From Epilithonimonas caeni DSM 17710 (GTDB taxonomy: Bacteria; Bacteroidota; Bacteroidia; Flavobacteriales; Weeksellaceae): a stretch of DNA of 64,000 nucleotides. Below are positions 1-9,216 of the stretch, one piece after another (positions within the stretch are counted from its first letter, which is position 1; each line of letters opens with the position of its first letter). The translations under genes were made by a program, and so were the position numbers. A model generated the notes under the pieces. It had not been told where the DNA came from and made no database searches. It saw nothing but the letters and a program-made list of their open reading frames with translations. The stretch is taken from contig NZ_AUFK01000014.1 of NCBI RefSeq assembly GCF_000426465.1, forward strand, positions 124,001 to 188,000, in the 5' to 3' direction.

Positions 1-177
1 GTTCTTCTCACTCTTGTCATCGAAACCTAGTTGTACGGCAACGTATCCGTCAACCTCTTCGGTTCTGACCTGTAAAACCGCGCATGGACCAGCCTGAATA
101 ACTGTACAAGGAATATTCTTCCCAGCTTCGTCAAACAAAGATGTCATACCGATCTTTTTACCAATAATACCTGACAT
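1..177 (-). CDS. rplC: 50S ribosomal protein L3, N-terminal part (cut by window edge)
   Basis: Reading the minus strand from the ATG at 177 gives [19 protein letters not shown] followed by a segment containing [12 protein letters not shown] and LGFDD. This is the typical N-terminus of bacterial L3, which binds 23S rRNA near the peptidyl-transferase centre and starts 50S assembly. Only 59 codons lie in the window; the gene continues beyond position 1. In most bacteria rplC directly follows rpsJ. Here rpsJ ends 3.2 kb away and rplC has its own upstream promoter, so it probably heads a separate transcript for the rest of the S10 operon. Confidence 0.95.
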   Translation of the reverse strand, partial: MSGIIGKKIGMTSLFDEAGKNIPCTVIQAGPCAVLQVRTEEVDGYVAVQLGFDDKSEKN

Positions 178-275
178 TATTTATATATATCTATTATATT
201 AAAACTTAGCATTTTAGTGGTGTTTGTAATATTCTATGTCTGAAATAGGCATACTCCTTCCCTAAAATGAGTGTG

Positions 276-305
276 CAAATTTATGAATATTTTTTATATT
301 GACAA
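276..305 (-). promoter_or_regulatory. Candidate promoter of rplC / S10 operon
   Basis: On the minus strand there is a -33 TTG (303-305), a 19-base spacer and a -7 box TAAATTTG (276-283). This matches the Bacteroidota TTG-N19-TAnnTTTG pattern exactly. A start near 270 would leave a leader of about 90 bases before the rplC ATG. It fits a separate transcript for rplC, because rpsJ transcription ends at a terminator near 3365. Confidence 0.65.
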
Positions 306-392
306 ATAAATATTCGGAAATTATTTGATAATTTGTGAGTTACGAGATTTTAGCAGAATATCTATTTTAGAATCGGTGTTTGAGTAATATAT

Positions 393-845
393 TTATAATT
401 CCTGATTTTTATTCTGATATTTGCTTTTATGCTTACTCTCGGCTGCATCTATAGAGTAGCATTTATGAATATTCTCAGCTTGCTTGGATAGTTCCGCGAT
501 CTTCACAAAATATTGATGAAGCTGATCCAACTCTTTCTCTGTGAGATCTTCTATATCCACCATCCTGTTGCTTGCTTGTTTGTTTGCCGCTATCAATTCG
601 TTAAGTTTCAATTGGATGGCTTTACTATCTTTATTCTGTGCTTTTTGAATCAGAAAAACCATAAGAAAGGTAATAATGGTGGTTCCTGTATTGATCACCA
701 ATTGCCACGTTTCCGAATAGTGGAAAACAGGACCTGTGACCGCCCAGATCACAACTATCAGGACTGATCCTATGAAAGCAGATGAACTCCCAGTAAAATT
801 GGTTGCCCAATTTGAGAATTTCTCAAAAAGATTTTTATTATTCAT
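393..845 (-). CDS. Low-affinity iron permease family small membrane protein
   Basis: 150 residues. A short amphipathic N-terminus (WATNFTGSS) is followed by two membrane segments (about residues 23-42 and 49-67) and a charged, helical cytosolic tail with LKLNELIAANK and a DLTEKELDQL motif. This arrangement is that of the 'low affinity iron permease' (PF04120) family of Bacteroidota and Proteobacteria. The family name comes from distant similarity to yeast Fet4; transport has rarely been shown for the bacterial members. The gene stands alone, 102 bases after the metalloprotease gene and separated from it by a hairpin terminator. It lies in the 3.2 kb that splits rpsJ from rplC. Confidence 0.75.
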   Translation of the reverse strand: MNNKNLFEKFSNWATNFTGSSSAFIGSVLIVVIWAVTGPVFHYSETWQLVINTGTTIITFLMVFLIQKAQNKDSKAIQLKLNELIAANKQASNRMVDIEDLTEKELDQLHQYFVKIAELSKQAENIHKCYSIDAAESKHKSKYQNKNQEL

Positions 846-891
846 TTTTTTATTTCCAAAGTTAATTAAATAAACATTTCATCATAAAAAG

Positions 892-922
892 AAAAAAGGC
901 CTCCAAAGTGGAGACCTTTTTC
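892..922 (-). terminator. Hairpin terminator after the T9SS metalloprotease
   Basis: On the minus strand AAAAAGG-T-CTCC pairs with GGAG-G-CCTTTTTT around a 5-base loop, 25 bases after the stop codon at 947. A and U runs on both sides mean it could work in both directions. Confidence 0.7.
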
Positions 923-946
923 TTGATAGTTATTATATTAGAATCA

Positions 947-3175
947 CTAATCTTTTACAAATTTAGTTTTAACTACAATTCCATTATTATCTATGTTGAT
1001 AAAGTAAACGCCCTTCGTTAGTCTGTTAACCAAAACCTTGCCCGTTGACAAAGTTCCCTTGGAAACGATCTGACCTGCAGTATTGAAAATCTCGTAAGAT
1101 GAAGAAGGAGAAGCATTAGAAACATTCAGTACATCTTTTACAGGATTTGGATAAATCTGAACGGATTTTGTATTAACATCCGATACTGCCAAATTGGTTT
1201 TTGTAATTGTAAAGTTCGCATCCGAAACATCGAAGAAAATATTTCCGTTAGCTTTTACCATAATTCTTGCAGTTGTTGTATCCAGATTTGGAAGAATAAC
1301 AGATTCGGAGCCATCATTAGGTACCGAAGTTGCCAAAGTCGACCAAGTAGTGCCACCATCCGTAGAGATCAGGATGTCAACATTGGCACAACTGACTGGT
1401 GATGCAGTAGTAGAAGCTACATCCCAAGTTACTGTCTGTGTACTTGCACCAGCATAACTAACCGCAGTGTTGGGAGCCGTTACTTTGAATGGGCCAGAAG
1501 CCTCATTGACTGTAACTTTCATATCATCATAACCATTAGCTCCTCCTCCTGTTTTATTATCCCTCACGGTCAGTCTGAAATTAAGCGTTCTTGCAACACT
1601 TGGAAGGTATTCTACATTTAATTCTGTAGCAGCAGTGAAAAGTGCACCGGTCAAAACAGTTGTCATATTAGGAAAATATCTTGTTGGAGAAGTTGTCGGC
1701 AAATAAGACCTGAAATTAACGCCCGAAGTTTTTGTTGCCGTTGGATTTGTTGTTGATGAGTTTTGAAGATCAAACTGCTCCCAATCATAAGTAAGACTAT
1801 CCCCATTAGCATCAGTTGCGGAGCCTGTTAACATAAAAGGAGTACTTTTCGGAATTGTATAATCCGCTCCGGCGTTTGCAACAGGGGCAGTATTCCCGTT
1901 AGAGGTATTTACCGAGCAATTCCCTAGTGTAGTTTTCATATAATTCGTTATATCCCTGATCGAAGCAGCATGGAAATAAGCATCAGAATGTGCCTGAACA
2001 TCTTTAGCAGTAATCCCGGCATATCCCATGATCGTAGAACCGGAACCAGGCTCCATTTGTGACGGGTTACCTTCTGCCCCATGTGTAAAAGTATGCCATC
2101 CTCCAAATTGGTGGCCCATCTCGTGTGCCACATAATCTATATCAAAATTATCTCCAACAGGTGTACCACTTCCCGGGGAAGTAAATCCCTGTCCCTTATG
2201 CTTATACCACTGGTAAGTTGAGTCATATGTATTACTGCTATCGCACACACATCCTATACACCCGGCAGAACCACCTCCACCAGAACGTCCAAACAAATGC
2301 CCAATGTCATATTTAGCATCTCCAATACCATAAGTTGTTCCCATTAAAACAGCCTTAAGCTCGTTATTCCAAGCTCCAGCAGCTCCTGTAGCCGCTGCCG
2401 AATATGGATCCGTGCTTGCACTTGTAAAAATGATATTTTCTTCCTCAGCAATTAGGTTCAAATGAATGGAAAATTCACTTTCAAAAACACCATTTACACG
2501 TGTCATTGTATTATTCATTCTAGCTAAAGCATTGGCTACCGACCCTGCCCAGGCACCATATTCTCCCGTACAAGACAACGCCAATCTGTATGTTCTTAGC
2601 AGTCCATCATCAGCACTCTTTCCATCTACGTTATCGGAATTCCTTTTTGTAAGATTAGGAACTTTACATTCAAATTCTTTCGCAATACCTTTATCATCTG
2701 TTCTTTTGAAAACAACATAAGAAGACAGGTCTGCCGTGTATGGCTCTATGATATCAACGGTCCTATCGCTATGCATTTCCATTGTAGATAAACCAAATTG
2801 AGAAACACTAAAGTAGATTTTCGAGTCTCCAAATACGCTTTCACCAACATAGGATCGGATGTCAGCATATTTCTCCTGCAATGCTGGTTCAAAATTTGAT
2901 TTTTCATAGATCCTGAAATCTTCAAATTCACCCTCAGAATTTGGAAAACTTAAAATGATTTTGGAATTTATATGATCAGTGCTTTTCGGAGCTCCTTTCA
3001 AAGCCTCTTTCAATCCTGTATGATCCAGGGAGTACAAATTTGGATTTTTAAGAAACCGCATATTTTCTTCAATAGCGGATCTGTTTGAGAAAGATGTTCT
3101 TTTCCACAACTTTCCGGTTTGCGCAATTCCAGCTAAGGATGCTGAAATCAACGCTAGTGATAAAACTTTCTTCAT
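947..3175 (-). CDS. Secreted reprolysin-like zinc metalloprotease with T9SS sorting domain
   Basis: 742 residues. The signal peptide is MKKVLSLALISASLAGIAQ. The N-terminal half is a propeptide-like region. The catalytic zinc motif VAHEMGHQFGGWHTF (HExxHxxGxxH) lies at about residue 350, followed by a Met-turn candidate (GSTIMGYAG), as in reprolysin/M12B-like metzincins. A cysteine-rich segment (GCIGCVCDSS) precedes it. After about residue 430 come PKD/Ig-like beta domains (TAPVANAGADYTI) and a C-terminal type A sorting domain (IYPNPVKDVLNV to KTKFVKD) that targets the protein to the type IX secretion system. It probably digests extracellular proteins. It is unusual in lying inside the ribosomal S10 cluster, between rpsJ and rplC, and is bounded by terminators on both sides. 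Confidence 0.9.
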   Translation of the reverse strand: MKKVLSLALISASLAGIAQTGKLWKRTSFSNRSAIEENMRFLKNPNLYSLDHTGLKEALKGAPKSTDHINSKIILSFPNSEGEFEDFRIYEKSNFEPALQEKYADIRSYVGESVFGDSKIYFSVSQFGLSTMEMHSDRTVDIIEPYTADLSSYVVFKRTDDKGIAKEFECKVPNLTKRNSDNVDGKSADDGLLRTYRLALSCTGEYGAWAGSVANALARMNNTMTRVNGVFESEFSIHLNLIAEEENIIFTSASTDPYSAAATGAAGAWNNELKAVLMGTTYGIGDAKYDIGHLFGRSGGGGSAGCIGCVCDSSNTYDSTYQWYKHKGQGFTSPGSGTPVGDNFDIDYVAHEMGHQFGGWHTFTHGAEGNPSQMEPGSGSTIMGYAGITAKDVQAHSDAYFHAASIRDITNYMKTTLGNCSVNTSNGNTAPVANAGADYTIPKSTPFMLTGSATDANGDSLTYDWEQFDLQNSSTTNPTATKTSGVNFRSYLPTTSPTRYFPNMTTVLTGALFTAATELNVEYLPSVARTLNFRLTVRDNKTGGGANGYDDMKVTVNEASGPFKVTAPNTAVSYAGASTQTVTWDVASTTASPVSCANVDILISTDGGTTWSTLATSVPNDGSESVILPNLDTTTARIMVKANGNIFFDVSDANFTITKTNLAVSDVNTKSVQIYPNPVKDVLNVSNASPSSSYEIFNTAGQIVSKGTLSTGKVLVNRLTKGVYFINIDNNGIVVKTKFVKD

Positions 3176-3360
3176 ATTTTTAAAATTAAGGCGACAAATG
3201 TAATATTTTATTGCGATTATTTTATTATTTCAAAAAAAAATTTAAAATTTTAACAATTTGATTTAATTTATCTATTCAAAAAAGTGTTTTTAATAAATTT
3301 ATCAAATAAATTATTTAAGTTTTTTTTAAGCTGTCTTAATTTTTTTAGCATTCCAATATG

Positions 3361-3395
3361 AACAAAAAAATCCCTCTTCTTTCGAAAAGGGATTT
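3361..3395 (-). terminator. Rho-independent terminator after rpsJ
   Basis: On the minus strand AAATCCCTTTTC pairs with GAAGAGGGATTT around a 4-base loop and is followed by seven T. One pair is a G-U wobble in the minus-strand RNA but would be an A-C mismatch on the other strand, so the element is built for the rpsJ transcript. It ends the rpsL-rpsG-fusA-rpsJ operon 25 bases after the rpsJ stop. Confidence 0.85.
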
Positions 3396-3419
3396 ACTAT
3401 CATAGCAAAATGTGAATTA

Positions 3420-3725
3420 TCACACTTTAATTTCTACGTCAACTCCTGAAGGAAGTTCTAATTTCATTAGAGCATCAACAGTTTTAGAAGAGGAAGAGTA
3501 GATATCCATCAATCTCTTGTGAGCTGATAATTGAAACTGCTCTCTAGCTTTCTTGTTTACGTGCGGAGATCTCAACACAGTGAAGATCCTCTTGTTCGTA
3601 GGCAATGGAATTGGTCCGTTTACAACAGCACCAGTAGCCTTTACCGTTTTTACGATCTTCTCAGCAGACTTGTCTACCAAGTTGTAATCGTAAGATTTTA
3701 ATTTTATTCTGATTCTTTGTGACAT
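3420..3725 (-). CDS. rpsJ: 30S ribosomal protein S10
   Basis: 101 residues, full length for the family, with the S10 signatures [42 protein letters not shown] and the ending [11 protein letters not shown]. It is part of the head of the 30S subunit and, in other bacteria, also acts as NusE in antitermination. It lies 17 bases after fusA and is the last gene of this operon, followed at once by a terminator. Normally rplC, rplD and the rest of S10 follow directly; here they do not. Confidence 0.98.
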   Translation of the reverse strand: MSQRIRIKLKSYDYNLVDKSAEKIVKTVKATGAVVNGPIPLPTNKRIFTVLRSPHVNKKAREQFQLSAHKRLMDIYSSSSKTVDALMKLELPSGVDVEIKV

Positions 3726-3742
3726 TTCTTGTACTTTAAAAA

Positions 3743-5860
3743 TTAACCTTTTGCTTTAGCAATGATATCTTCAGCAACGTTTTGCGGAGTAGCCTGATAC
3801 TTCTCTAATTCCATAGAAGAAGTAGCTCTTCCTGATGAAAGTGTTCTTAGAGTAGTTACATATCCAAACATCTCAGACAATGGAACTGAACCTTTGATAA
3901 CAACGGCACCGTTCTTTTCTTCCTGTCCACTGATTGTTCCTCTTCTCTTGTTAAGGTCACCAATGATGTTACCCATATATTCTTCCGGAGTTACAACCTC
4001 CAATTTCATAATAGGTTCCATAATCACTGGCTTAGCAGCACGTCCCGCTTCTTTGAATCCTAATTTAGCAGCCATTTCAAAGGAAAGAGCATCAGAATCC
4101 ACCGCGTGGAAAGATCCATCCTTAAGAACAACTTTAATACCTTCAACTTCGAAACCAGCCAAAGGACCGTTTTTCATTGCAGCTTTAAAGCCTTTTTCAA
4201 TTGCAGGAACAAATTCCTTAGGAACGTTACCCCCTTTGATCTCATTGATGAATTCTAAACCAACTTTACCTTCGTCTGCAGGTCCTAGTTCAAATACAAT
4301 GTCAGCAAATTTACCTTTACCTCCAGATTGCTTTTTGTAAACCTCTCTGTGGCTGGCAACTTTTGTTAAGTTTTCTTTGTACTCTACCTGAGGTTGTCCT
4401 TGGTTTACTTCAACTTTGAACTCTCTCTTCATACGGTCTACAATGATATCCAAGTGAAGCTCACCCATACCAGAGATGATCGTTTGTCCAGAAGCTTCGT
4501 CTGTTCTTACAGTAAATGTAGGATCTTCTTCAGCCAATTTAGCTAGAGCGTTACCCATTTTATCCTGGTCAGCTTTAGTTTTAGGCTCAACAGCGATACC
4601 AATTACCGGATCAGGGAAAACCATTGATTCTAGAACGATCGGGTTTTTCTCGTCACACATTGTATCACCAGTTTTTATAGATTTGAATCCAACAGCAGCA
4701 CCAATATCACCAGCTTCAATATATTCTACCGGGTTTTGCTTGTTAGCGTGCATCTGATAGATTCTTGAGATTCTTTCTTTATCTCCTGAACGAGTGTTCA
4801 AGATATAAGAACCAGCATCCAGTCTTCCAGAATAAGCTCTGAAGAATGCTAATCTTCCCACGAACGGGTCAGTAGCAATCTTAAACGCTAGAGCAGCGAA
4901 AGGCTCATCTACAGATGGTTTTCTTGTGATCTCAGCATCAGTTCTTGGGTCAGTACCTTTGATATCATCTTTATCTAATGGAGATGGCAAGTATTTACAT
5001 ACTGCATCCAGCATAAACTGTACTCCTTTATTCTTGAATGAAGAACCACAAGTCATTGGGATAATAGAAAGATCGATAGTCGCTTTTCTAAGAGCTTCGT
5101 TGATTTCCTCTTCAGAGATAGAATCTGGATCTTCGAAGAATTTCTCCATCAAAGTCTCATCGTAGTCAGCAACAGCTTCTACTAATTTCTCTCTATATTC
5201 CAGAACTTCAGCCTTCATGTCCTCAGGAATTGGCACTACCTCGAAAGTAGCTCCTTGTCCTGCTTCATCCCATATGATCGCTCTGTTTTTAATTAAGTCA
5301 ACTACACCTTTGAAGTCCTCTTCTGAACCGATTGGTAAAACGATTGGAACTGCATTAGATCCCAACATCGTCTTAACCTGGTTTACCACATTAAGGAAGT
5401 CAGCACCTTGTCTGTCCATTTTGTTTACGAATCCCATTCTAGCAACTTTGTAGTTGTCAGCAAGTCTCCAGTTTGTTTCAGACTGTGGCTCCACTCCATC
5501 TACTGCAGAGAAAAGGAATACCAATCCATCCAATACTCTCAAAGATCTGTTAACTTCTACTGTGAAGTCAACGTGTCCCGGTGTATCAATGATGTTGAAG
5601 TGGTAAGGTTTAGTTTCTGGTAAAGTTTTTCCTTGGTCTGTTGGAAAGTTCCAAGAACAAGTAGTTGCAGCAGAAGTAATTGTAATACCTCTTTCTGCTT
5701 CCTGCTCCATCCAGTCCATTGTAGAAGCACCATCGTGAACTTCACCAATTTTGTGGTTTACACCTGTATAGAATAAAATCCTTTCTGTAGTGGTAGTCTT
5801 ACCTGCATCAATGTGAGCAGCAATACCAATATTTCTTGTAAATTTAAGATCTCTTCCCAT
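3743..5860 (-). CDS. fusA: Elongation factor G
   Basis: 705 residues, the normal length. The GTPase domain has G1 [15 protein letters not shown], the switch region [12 protein letters not shown]3 DTPGHVDF and G4 [10 protein letters not shown]. Domains II to V follow, including the domain IV loop region ([18 protein letters not shown]) and the ending [11 protein letters not shown]. It drives GTP-dependent translocation of tRNA and mRNA on the ribosome and, with RRF, ribosome recycling. It sits between rpsG (6-base gap) and rpsJ (17-base gap) in the str operon. Confidence 0.98.
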   Translation of the reverse strand: MGRDLKFTRNIGIAAHIDAGKTTTTERILFYTGVNHKIGEVHDGASTMDWMEQEAERGITITSAATTCSWNFPTDQGKTLPETKPYHFNIIDTPGHVDFTVEVNRSLRVLDGLVFLFSAVDGVEPQSETNWRLADNYKVARMGFVNKMDRQGADFLNVVNQVKTMLGSNAVPIVLPIGSEEDFKGVVDLIKNRAIIWDEAGQGATFEVVPIPEDMKAEVLEYREKLVEAVADYDETLMEKFFEDPDSISEEEINEALRKATIDLSIIPMTCGSSFKNKGVQFMLDAVCKYLPSPLDKDDIKGTDPRTDAEITRKPSVDEPFAALAFKIATDPFVGRLAFFRAYSGRLDAGSYILNTRSGDKERISRIYQMHANKQNPVEYIEAGDIGAAVGFKSIKTGDTMCDEKNPIVLESMVFPDPVIGIAVEPKTKADQDKMGNALAKLAEEDPTFTVRTDEASGQTIISGMGELHLDIIVDRMKREFKVEVNQGQPQVEYKENLTKVASHREVYKKQSGGKGKFADIVFELGPADEGKVGLEFINEIKGGNVPKEFVPAIEKGFKAAMKNGPLAGFEVEGIKVVLKDGSFHAVDSDALSFEMAAKLGFKEAGRAAKPVIMEPIMKLEVVTPEEYMGNIIGDLNKRRGTISGQEEKNGAVVIKGSVPLSEMFGYVTTLRTLSSGRATSSMELEKYQATPQNVAEDIIAKAKG

Positions 5861-5866
5861 TTCAGA

Positions 5867-6343
5867 TTAGAATTTAAAGTGTGAAAACGCTTTGTTAGCT
5901 TCCGCCATTTTGTGAGTATCACTCTTTTTCTTGTAAGCAGCACCTTCTTCTCTTGAAGCAGCTACAACTTCGTTAGCCAATTTCAAAGCCATGGACTTAT
6001 CATTTCTAGCCTTAGAATATTTGATCAACCATTTCATTGCCATAGAAATTTTTCTATCAGCTCTGATCGGCATCGGGATCTGGAAGTTGGCCCCACCTAC
6101 TCTTCTGGAACGTACTTCTACGTGAGGCATAACGTTTGTCAATGCATCTTTCCAGATTTCTAATGAAGTTTTTTCCGTATCTCCTTTTTTAGTTTCCACG
6201 ATATCCAATGCATCATAGAATATTTTGAATGCGATTGACTTCTTACCGTCAAGCATCAAGTTGTTTACGAATCTAGTTACCAATTGATCATTAAACTTTG
6301 GATCTGGTAACAACGGTCTTTTTTTCGCTTTTGTCTTTCTCAT
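5867..6343 (-). CDS. rpsG: 30S ribosomal protein S7
   Basis: 158 residues, the usual length. It starts [19 protein letters not shown], where the family has R/K-rich RRxxxxRxxxxDPxY-like residues, and carries the signature [18 protein letters not shown] that contacts 16S rRNA. It nucleates assembly of the 30S head and, in other bacteria, can repress its own operon. It is translated between rpsL (23-base gap) and fusA (6-base gap). Confidence 0.98.
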   Translation of the reverse strand: MRKTKAKKRPLLPDPKFNDQLVTRFVNNLMLDGKKSIAFKIFYDALDIVETKKGDTEKTSLEIWKDALTNVMPHVEVRSRRVGGANFQIPMPIRADRKISMAMKWLIKYSKARNDKSMALKLANEVVAASREEGAAYKKKSDTHKMAEANKAFSHFKF

Positions 6344-6366
6344 TGTTTCTGTACCTTATTTAATGA

Positions 6367-6780
6367 TTACTTTTTCTTTCCTTTAGCTGGTGCTGCAGCT
6401 GCCTGACCTGGTTTTGGTCTCTTAGCTCCATACTTGGACCTTCTCTGAGTTCTTCCACTAACACCCGCAGTGTCCAGTGCTCCTCTTACGATGTGATAAC
6501 GTACTCCCGGTAGGTCTTTCACCCTTCCTCCGCGTACCAATACTATCGAGTGCTCTTGAAGATTATGTCCTTCGCCCGGGATATAAGCGTTGACTTCTTT
6601 ACCGTTTGAAAGTCTTACCCTTGCAACTTTTCTAAGTGCAGAGTTAGGTTTCTTAGGAGTGGTAGTATATACTCTCGTACATACACCTCGTCTTTGTGGA
6701 CAAGAATCAAGGGCAGCCGATTTACTCTTCTTGGTAAGTGCGACTCTTCCTTTTCTAACTAATTGTTGAATAGTAGGCAT
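6367..6780 (-). CDS. rpsL: 30S ribosomal protein S12
   Basis: 137 residues. It has the universal decoding-centre loops [18 protein letters not shown] and [11 protein letters not shown], then [19 protein letters not shown]. These loops hold the residues where streptomycin-resistance mutations occur in other bacteria; the lysines are present, as in wild type. The C-terminus has an Ala/Lys-rich tail ([11 protein letters not shown]), common in Bacteroidota. It is the first gene of the str operon rpsL-rpsG-fusA-rpsJ. Confidence 0.98.
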   Translation of the reverse strand: MPTIQQLVRKGRVALTKKSKSAALDSCPQRRGVCTRVYTTTPKKPNSALRKVARVRLSNGKEVNAYIPGEGHNLQEHSIVLVRGGRVKDLPGVRYHIVRGALDTAGVSGRTQRRSKYGAKRPKPGQAAAAPAKGKKK

Positions 6781-6804
6781 TTAATTGCTTTTTATTTTAG
6801 GGTG

Positions 6805-6834
6805 CAAAAATATGAATAATTTTTTAATCTACAA
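6805..6834 (-). promoter_or_regulatory. Candidate promoter of the rpsL (str) operon
   Basis: On the minus strand there is TTG (6832-6834), 19 bases, then TATTTTTG (6805-6812), a perfect fit to the flavobacterial TTG-N19-TAnnTTTG promoter. The -7 box lies 25 bases before the rpsL start codon. Confidence 0.7.
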
Positions 6835-7009
6835 GTAGTTATGAAAAATTAATTTGTGATAGAATTTTCCAATATTATTCTTCATCACTTTTTATGAAAA
6901 TCATTTTAAGAATACTATTTTTGGAAAGATTATTGATAATTACCGAATCACAAATAATGCTTATTAATTTAAAAAAATTCAATTCATTAATTATAAAATT
7001 ACAAGAACT

Positions 7010-7486
7010 ATGAAAAATGCGACATTGATCGGACTGAAAGAAGCAGACTGTAAAAAAATCTCCGAAAAACTGAATATCCTTTTGGCCAACTATTCTGTTT
7101 TTTATCAAAACACGAGAGGTTCACACTGGAATATAAAAGGAGAGCAATTCTTCACCCTTCATCCCAAATTCGAGGAACTTTACAACAGTCTTGTTTTGAA
7201 AATCGATGAGATTGCGGAAAGGATCCTGACCTTAGGTGCAACTCCCGACCATAATTATTCAGATTATTTGAAAGTTTCCACCATCAAGGAAAGCAAAGAG
7301 GTAAGCGATGGAAACAAAAGCGTAGAAATCATCCTTAATTCTTTCAAAGTCGTGATCGATCTACAACGGGAGCTTCTCGACATTACAGACGAAGCAGGTG
7401 ACGAGGGAACCAATTCCCAAATGAGTGACTACATCACAGAACAGGAAAAAGAGGTCTGGATGTACAATTCTTATCTTGGCAAATAG
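7010..7486 (+). CDS. dps: Dps-family DNA-binding ferritin
   Basis: 158 residues. The helical core carries the Dps ferroxidase signature NTRGSHWNIKG, then LHPKFEELYNSL and KIDEIAERILTLG. The expected iron ligands fall at H39, H51, D66 and E70, with the same spacing as in characterised Dps proteins (H31, H43, D58, E62 in Listeria). Dps forms 12-mers that oxidise and store iron and protect DNA from peroxide. The N-terminus (MKNATLIGLKEADCKK) is short and only mildly basic, so DNA binding may be weak. It is a single gene ended by a strong bidirectional terminator shared with the convergent glycosyltransferase gene. Confidence 0.93.
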   Translation: MKNATLIGLKEADCKKISEKLNILLANYSVFYQNTRGSHWNIKGEQFFTLHPKFEELYNSLVLKIDEIAERILTLGATPDHNYSDYLKVSTIKESKEVSDGNKSVEIILNSFKVVIDLQRELLDITDEAGDEGTNSQMSDYITEQEKEVWMYNSYLGK

Positions 7487-7493
7487 AACATCA

Positions 7494-7525
7494 AAAAATC
7501 CTGCTATCGGAAGCAGGATTTTTTT
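7494..7525. terminator. Bidirectional terminator between dps and the glycosyltransferase gene
   Basis: AAAAATCCTGCT pairs with AGCAGGATTTTTTT around a short loop. A and T runs on both sides allow termination of both convergent genes, and the T-run touches the stop codon of the minus-strand gene at 7525. Confidence 0.88.
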
Positions 7526-9126
7526 CATTTATAATAATGTTTCTCAACATTGTTATTAAGATCGAATTTTTTAAGATTTTGCCAAAGGATATTTGCTTCT
7601 TTTTCATTAACAGCATACCAAACAACTGTCTGATCGGCAACTCCCATTTTTTTCTTAATTGTCCATGACACAACCGGAATCCAATCCGATGGAACGCCAT
7701 CTGGAAACCATGCCGGATAGATAACCGCCACTCGGAATTTATTTTTCCTAATAATTCCCGACATATAATCGTGGTATTTTTTTTCAAAGACCTTTATATC
7801 CAGATGCTTGTTTTCAAGATAGAAACCTGCAACATTGGTAGAAGCTAAGCCCGCAATGTCAAATATTTCGACATTGGAAAAATAAGAGATCGCCCCGATA
7901 TCATTGGCTACAATTTTCTGATTTGGATAGAAACGGTATAAAAATCTGGCCATTTCTATCTGTTGTTCTTCTATATTTTTTGAAGCATATTTAACAACCT
8001 TATAATTAAATATACTGATATAAATGCTATACAATAATACTACTGAGAATGAACCCAAAATAAGCTTCTTATATAAAGAAAATTTTCCATTCACTTGTTT
8101 TTGTTTGAAAAAAGCAACAACGACCGGGATAATAATTAAAACTAAAGCAGCCATAAGATAACTTTCGTATCTATAACGTATCACAGCAAAAAGACTATGC
8201 AAAACAATTGTTCCTAAAACAGTGATGGCGACAATTTCATCATTGATTAATTTTCTCCATTCAAAAGTTTTATACTTTGATAAAAAGTAGAAGAACAGAA
8301 TAAGAAACGGCGCTAAAAACAATTTATAAAAAGAAACATTAAGTAAGATCCCATTTTTGAAAATATTCCAAACACTTACCAAAAAATTAGACTCCGGATA
8401 ATTTCCTTTCATCAGAAGTGAGTTTGGAAAAAAATAACCGCCACTTCTAACTGAAAAAATCCCGAAAATAATTATTGGTAAAAATCCGGCAAAAAAAACC
8501 ATCAGACCCTCTTTCCAATTTTTCCTTAACAATAGTAAAAATGCTAAAATTGAAATAAAAAACATACTCTCAAACCTTACTGCTCCGAATAGTATTGAAA
8601 CAAAAAATAATTTAATACAATCATAGTTAGCAAAACCAGATCTCAGATTCTTTACAAGATAATAAAGCATCATGACAGTTAGAAGAATATGCAAGGTCTG
8701 CTCCATCCCTATAAGTACCATATAGCAAAGTTGACAATAGGGAATAAGCAAAATCAATCCCCATAGAACCTCATTCTTTCCGTAAAAATCACGAAAATAT
8801 TTGTAAGTATAATAGACCGTGGCATAACCCGCAACAACATTGACAATTAGAGGATAATAAATACTATCTCCAAATAATTTTATCAATACGCTAAGTACAA
8901 GCGTATATAGAATAGATGATGATGCACTATCGAAGCTACCGGGATTGACACCCCAGACTCCGTTTTCAGCAAAATTCCTTGCAAGAGAAAGATGAATATA
9001 GGCATCATCTAACGGATATATAAATACACTTCCAGAGAGATTGCTATATGCCAGGTAAAAATAAAATCCTAATATAAAAGTAAATAATATAATCAAAAAA
9101 TACAGGTATCTGCGCATAGTTTTCAT
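7525..9126 (-). CDS. GT-C type polytopic membrane glycosyltransferase (putative)
   Basis: 533 residues with about ten or more hydrophobic helices. The first extracytoplasmic loop has the acidic motif YPLDDAYIHLSLARNFAENG, followed by NPGSFDSASSSILYTL. The DDAY/F-IxxxxARN and NPG-x-SS pattern is that of GT-C lipid-linked sugar transferases of the mycobacterial AftB-like and PMT/ArnT-like superfamily, where the acidic pair is catalytic. A soluble C-terminal segment follows the last helices (about residue 395 on). The donor would be a polyprenyl-phosphate sugar and the acceptor an envelope glycan or protein; neither can be read from the sequence. It is monocistronic, sharing its terminator with dps. 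Confidence 0.7.
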   Translation of the reverse strand: MKTMRRYLYFLIILFTFILGFYFYLAYSNLSGSVFIYPLDDAYIHLSLARNFAENGVWGVNPGSFDSASSSILYTLVLSVLIKLFGDSIYYPLIVNVVAGYATVYYTYKYFRDFYGKNEVLWGLILLIPYCQLCYMVLIGMEQTLHILLTVMMLYYLVKNLRSGFANYDCIKLFFVSILFGAVRFESMFFISILAFLLLLRKNWKEGLMVFFAGFLPIIIFGIFSVRSGGYFFPNSLLMKGNYPESNFLVSVWNIFKNGILLNVSFYKLFLAPFLILFFYFLSKYKTFEWRKLINDEIVAITVLGTIVLHSLFAVIRYRYESYLMAALVLIIIPVVVAFFKQKQVNGKFSLYKKLILGSFSVVLLYSIYISIFNYKVVKYASKNIEEQQIEMARFLYRFYPNQKIVANDIGAISYFSNVEIFDIAGLASTNVAGFYLENKHLDIKVFEKKYHDYMSGIIRKNKFRVAVIYPAWFPDGVPSDWIPVVSWTIKKKMGVADQTVVWYAVNEKEANILWQNLKKFDLNNNVEKHYYK

Positions 9127-9216
9127 TTTTGCTTGCGAAAATAATCATTAAATTTTTAGAAAATACATTAACTAATTCGATTATCGATTATATTTGCTCT
9201 TTAATTTCACACAGAT

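Noticed and set aside
3894-4340. 148-residue open frame opposite fusA
   Set aside because: Antisense shadow of a highly conserved gene with strong codon bias; the translation is Ser/Pro/Leu-rich with no family resemblance.
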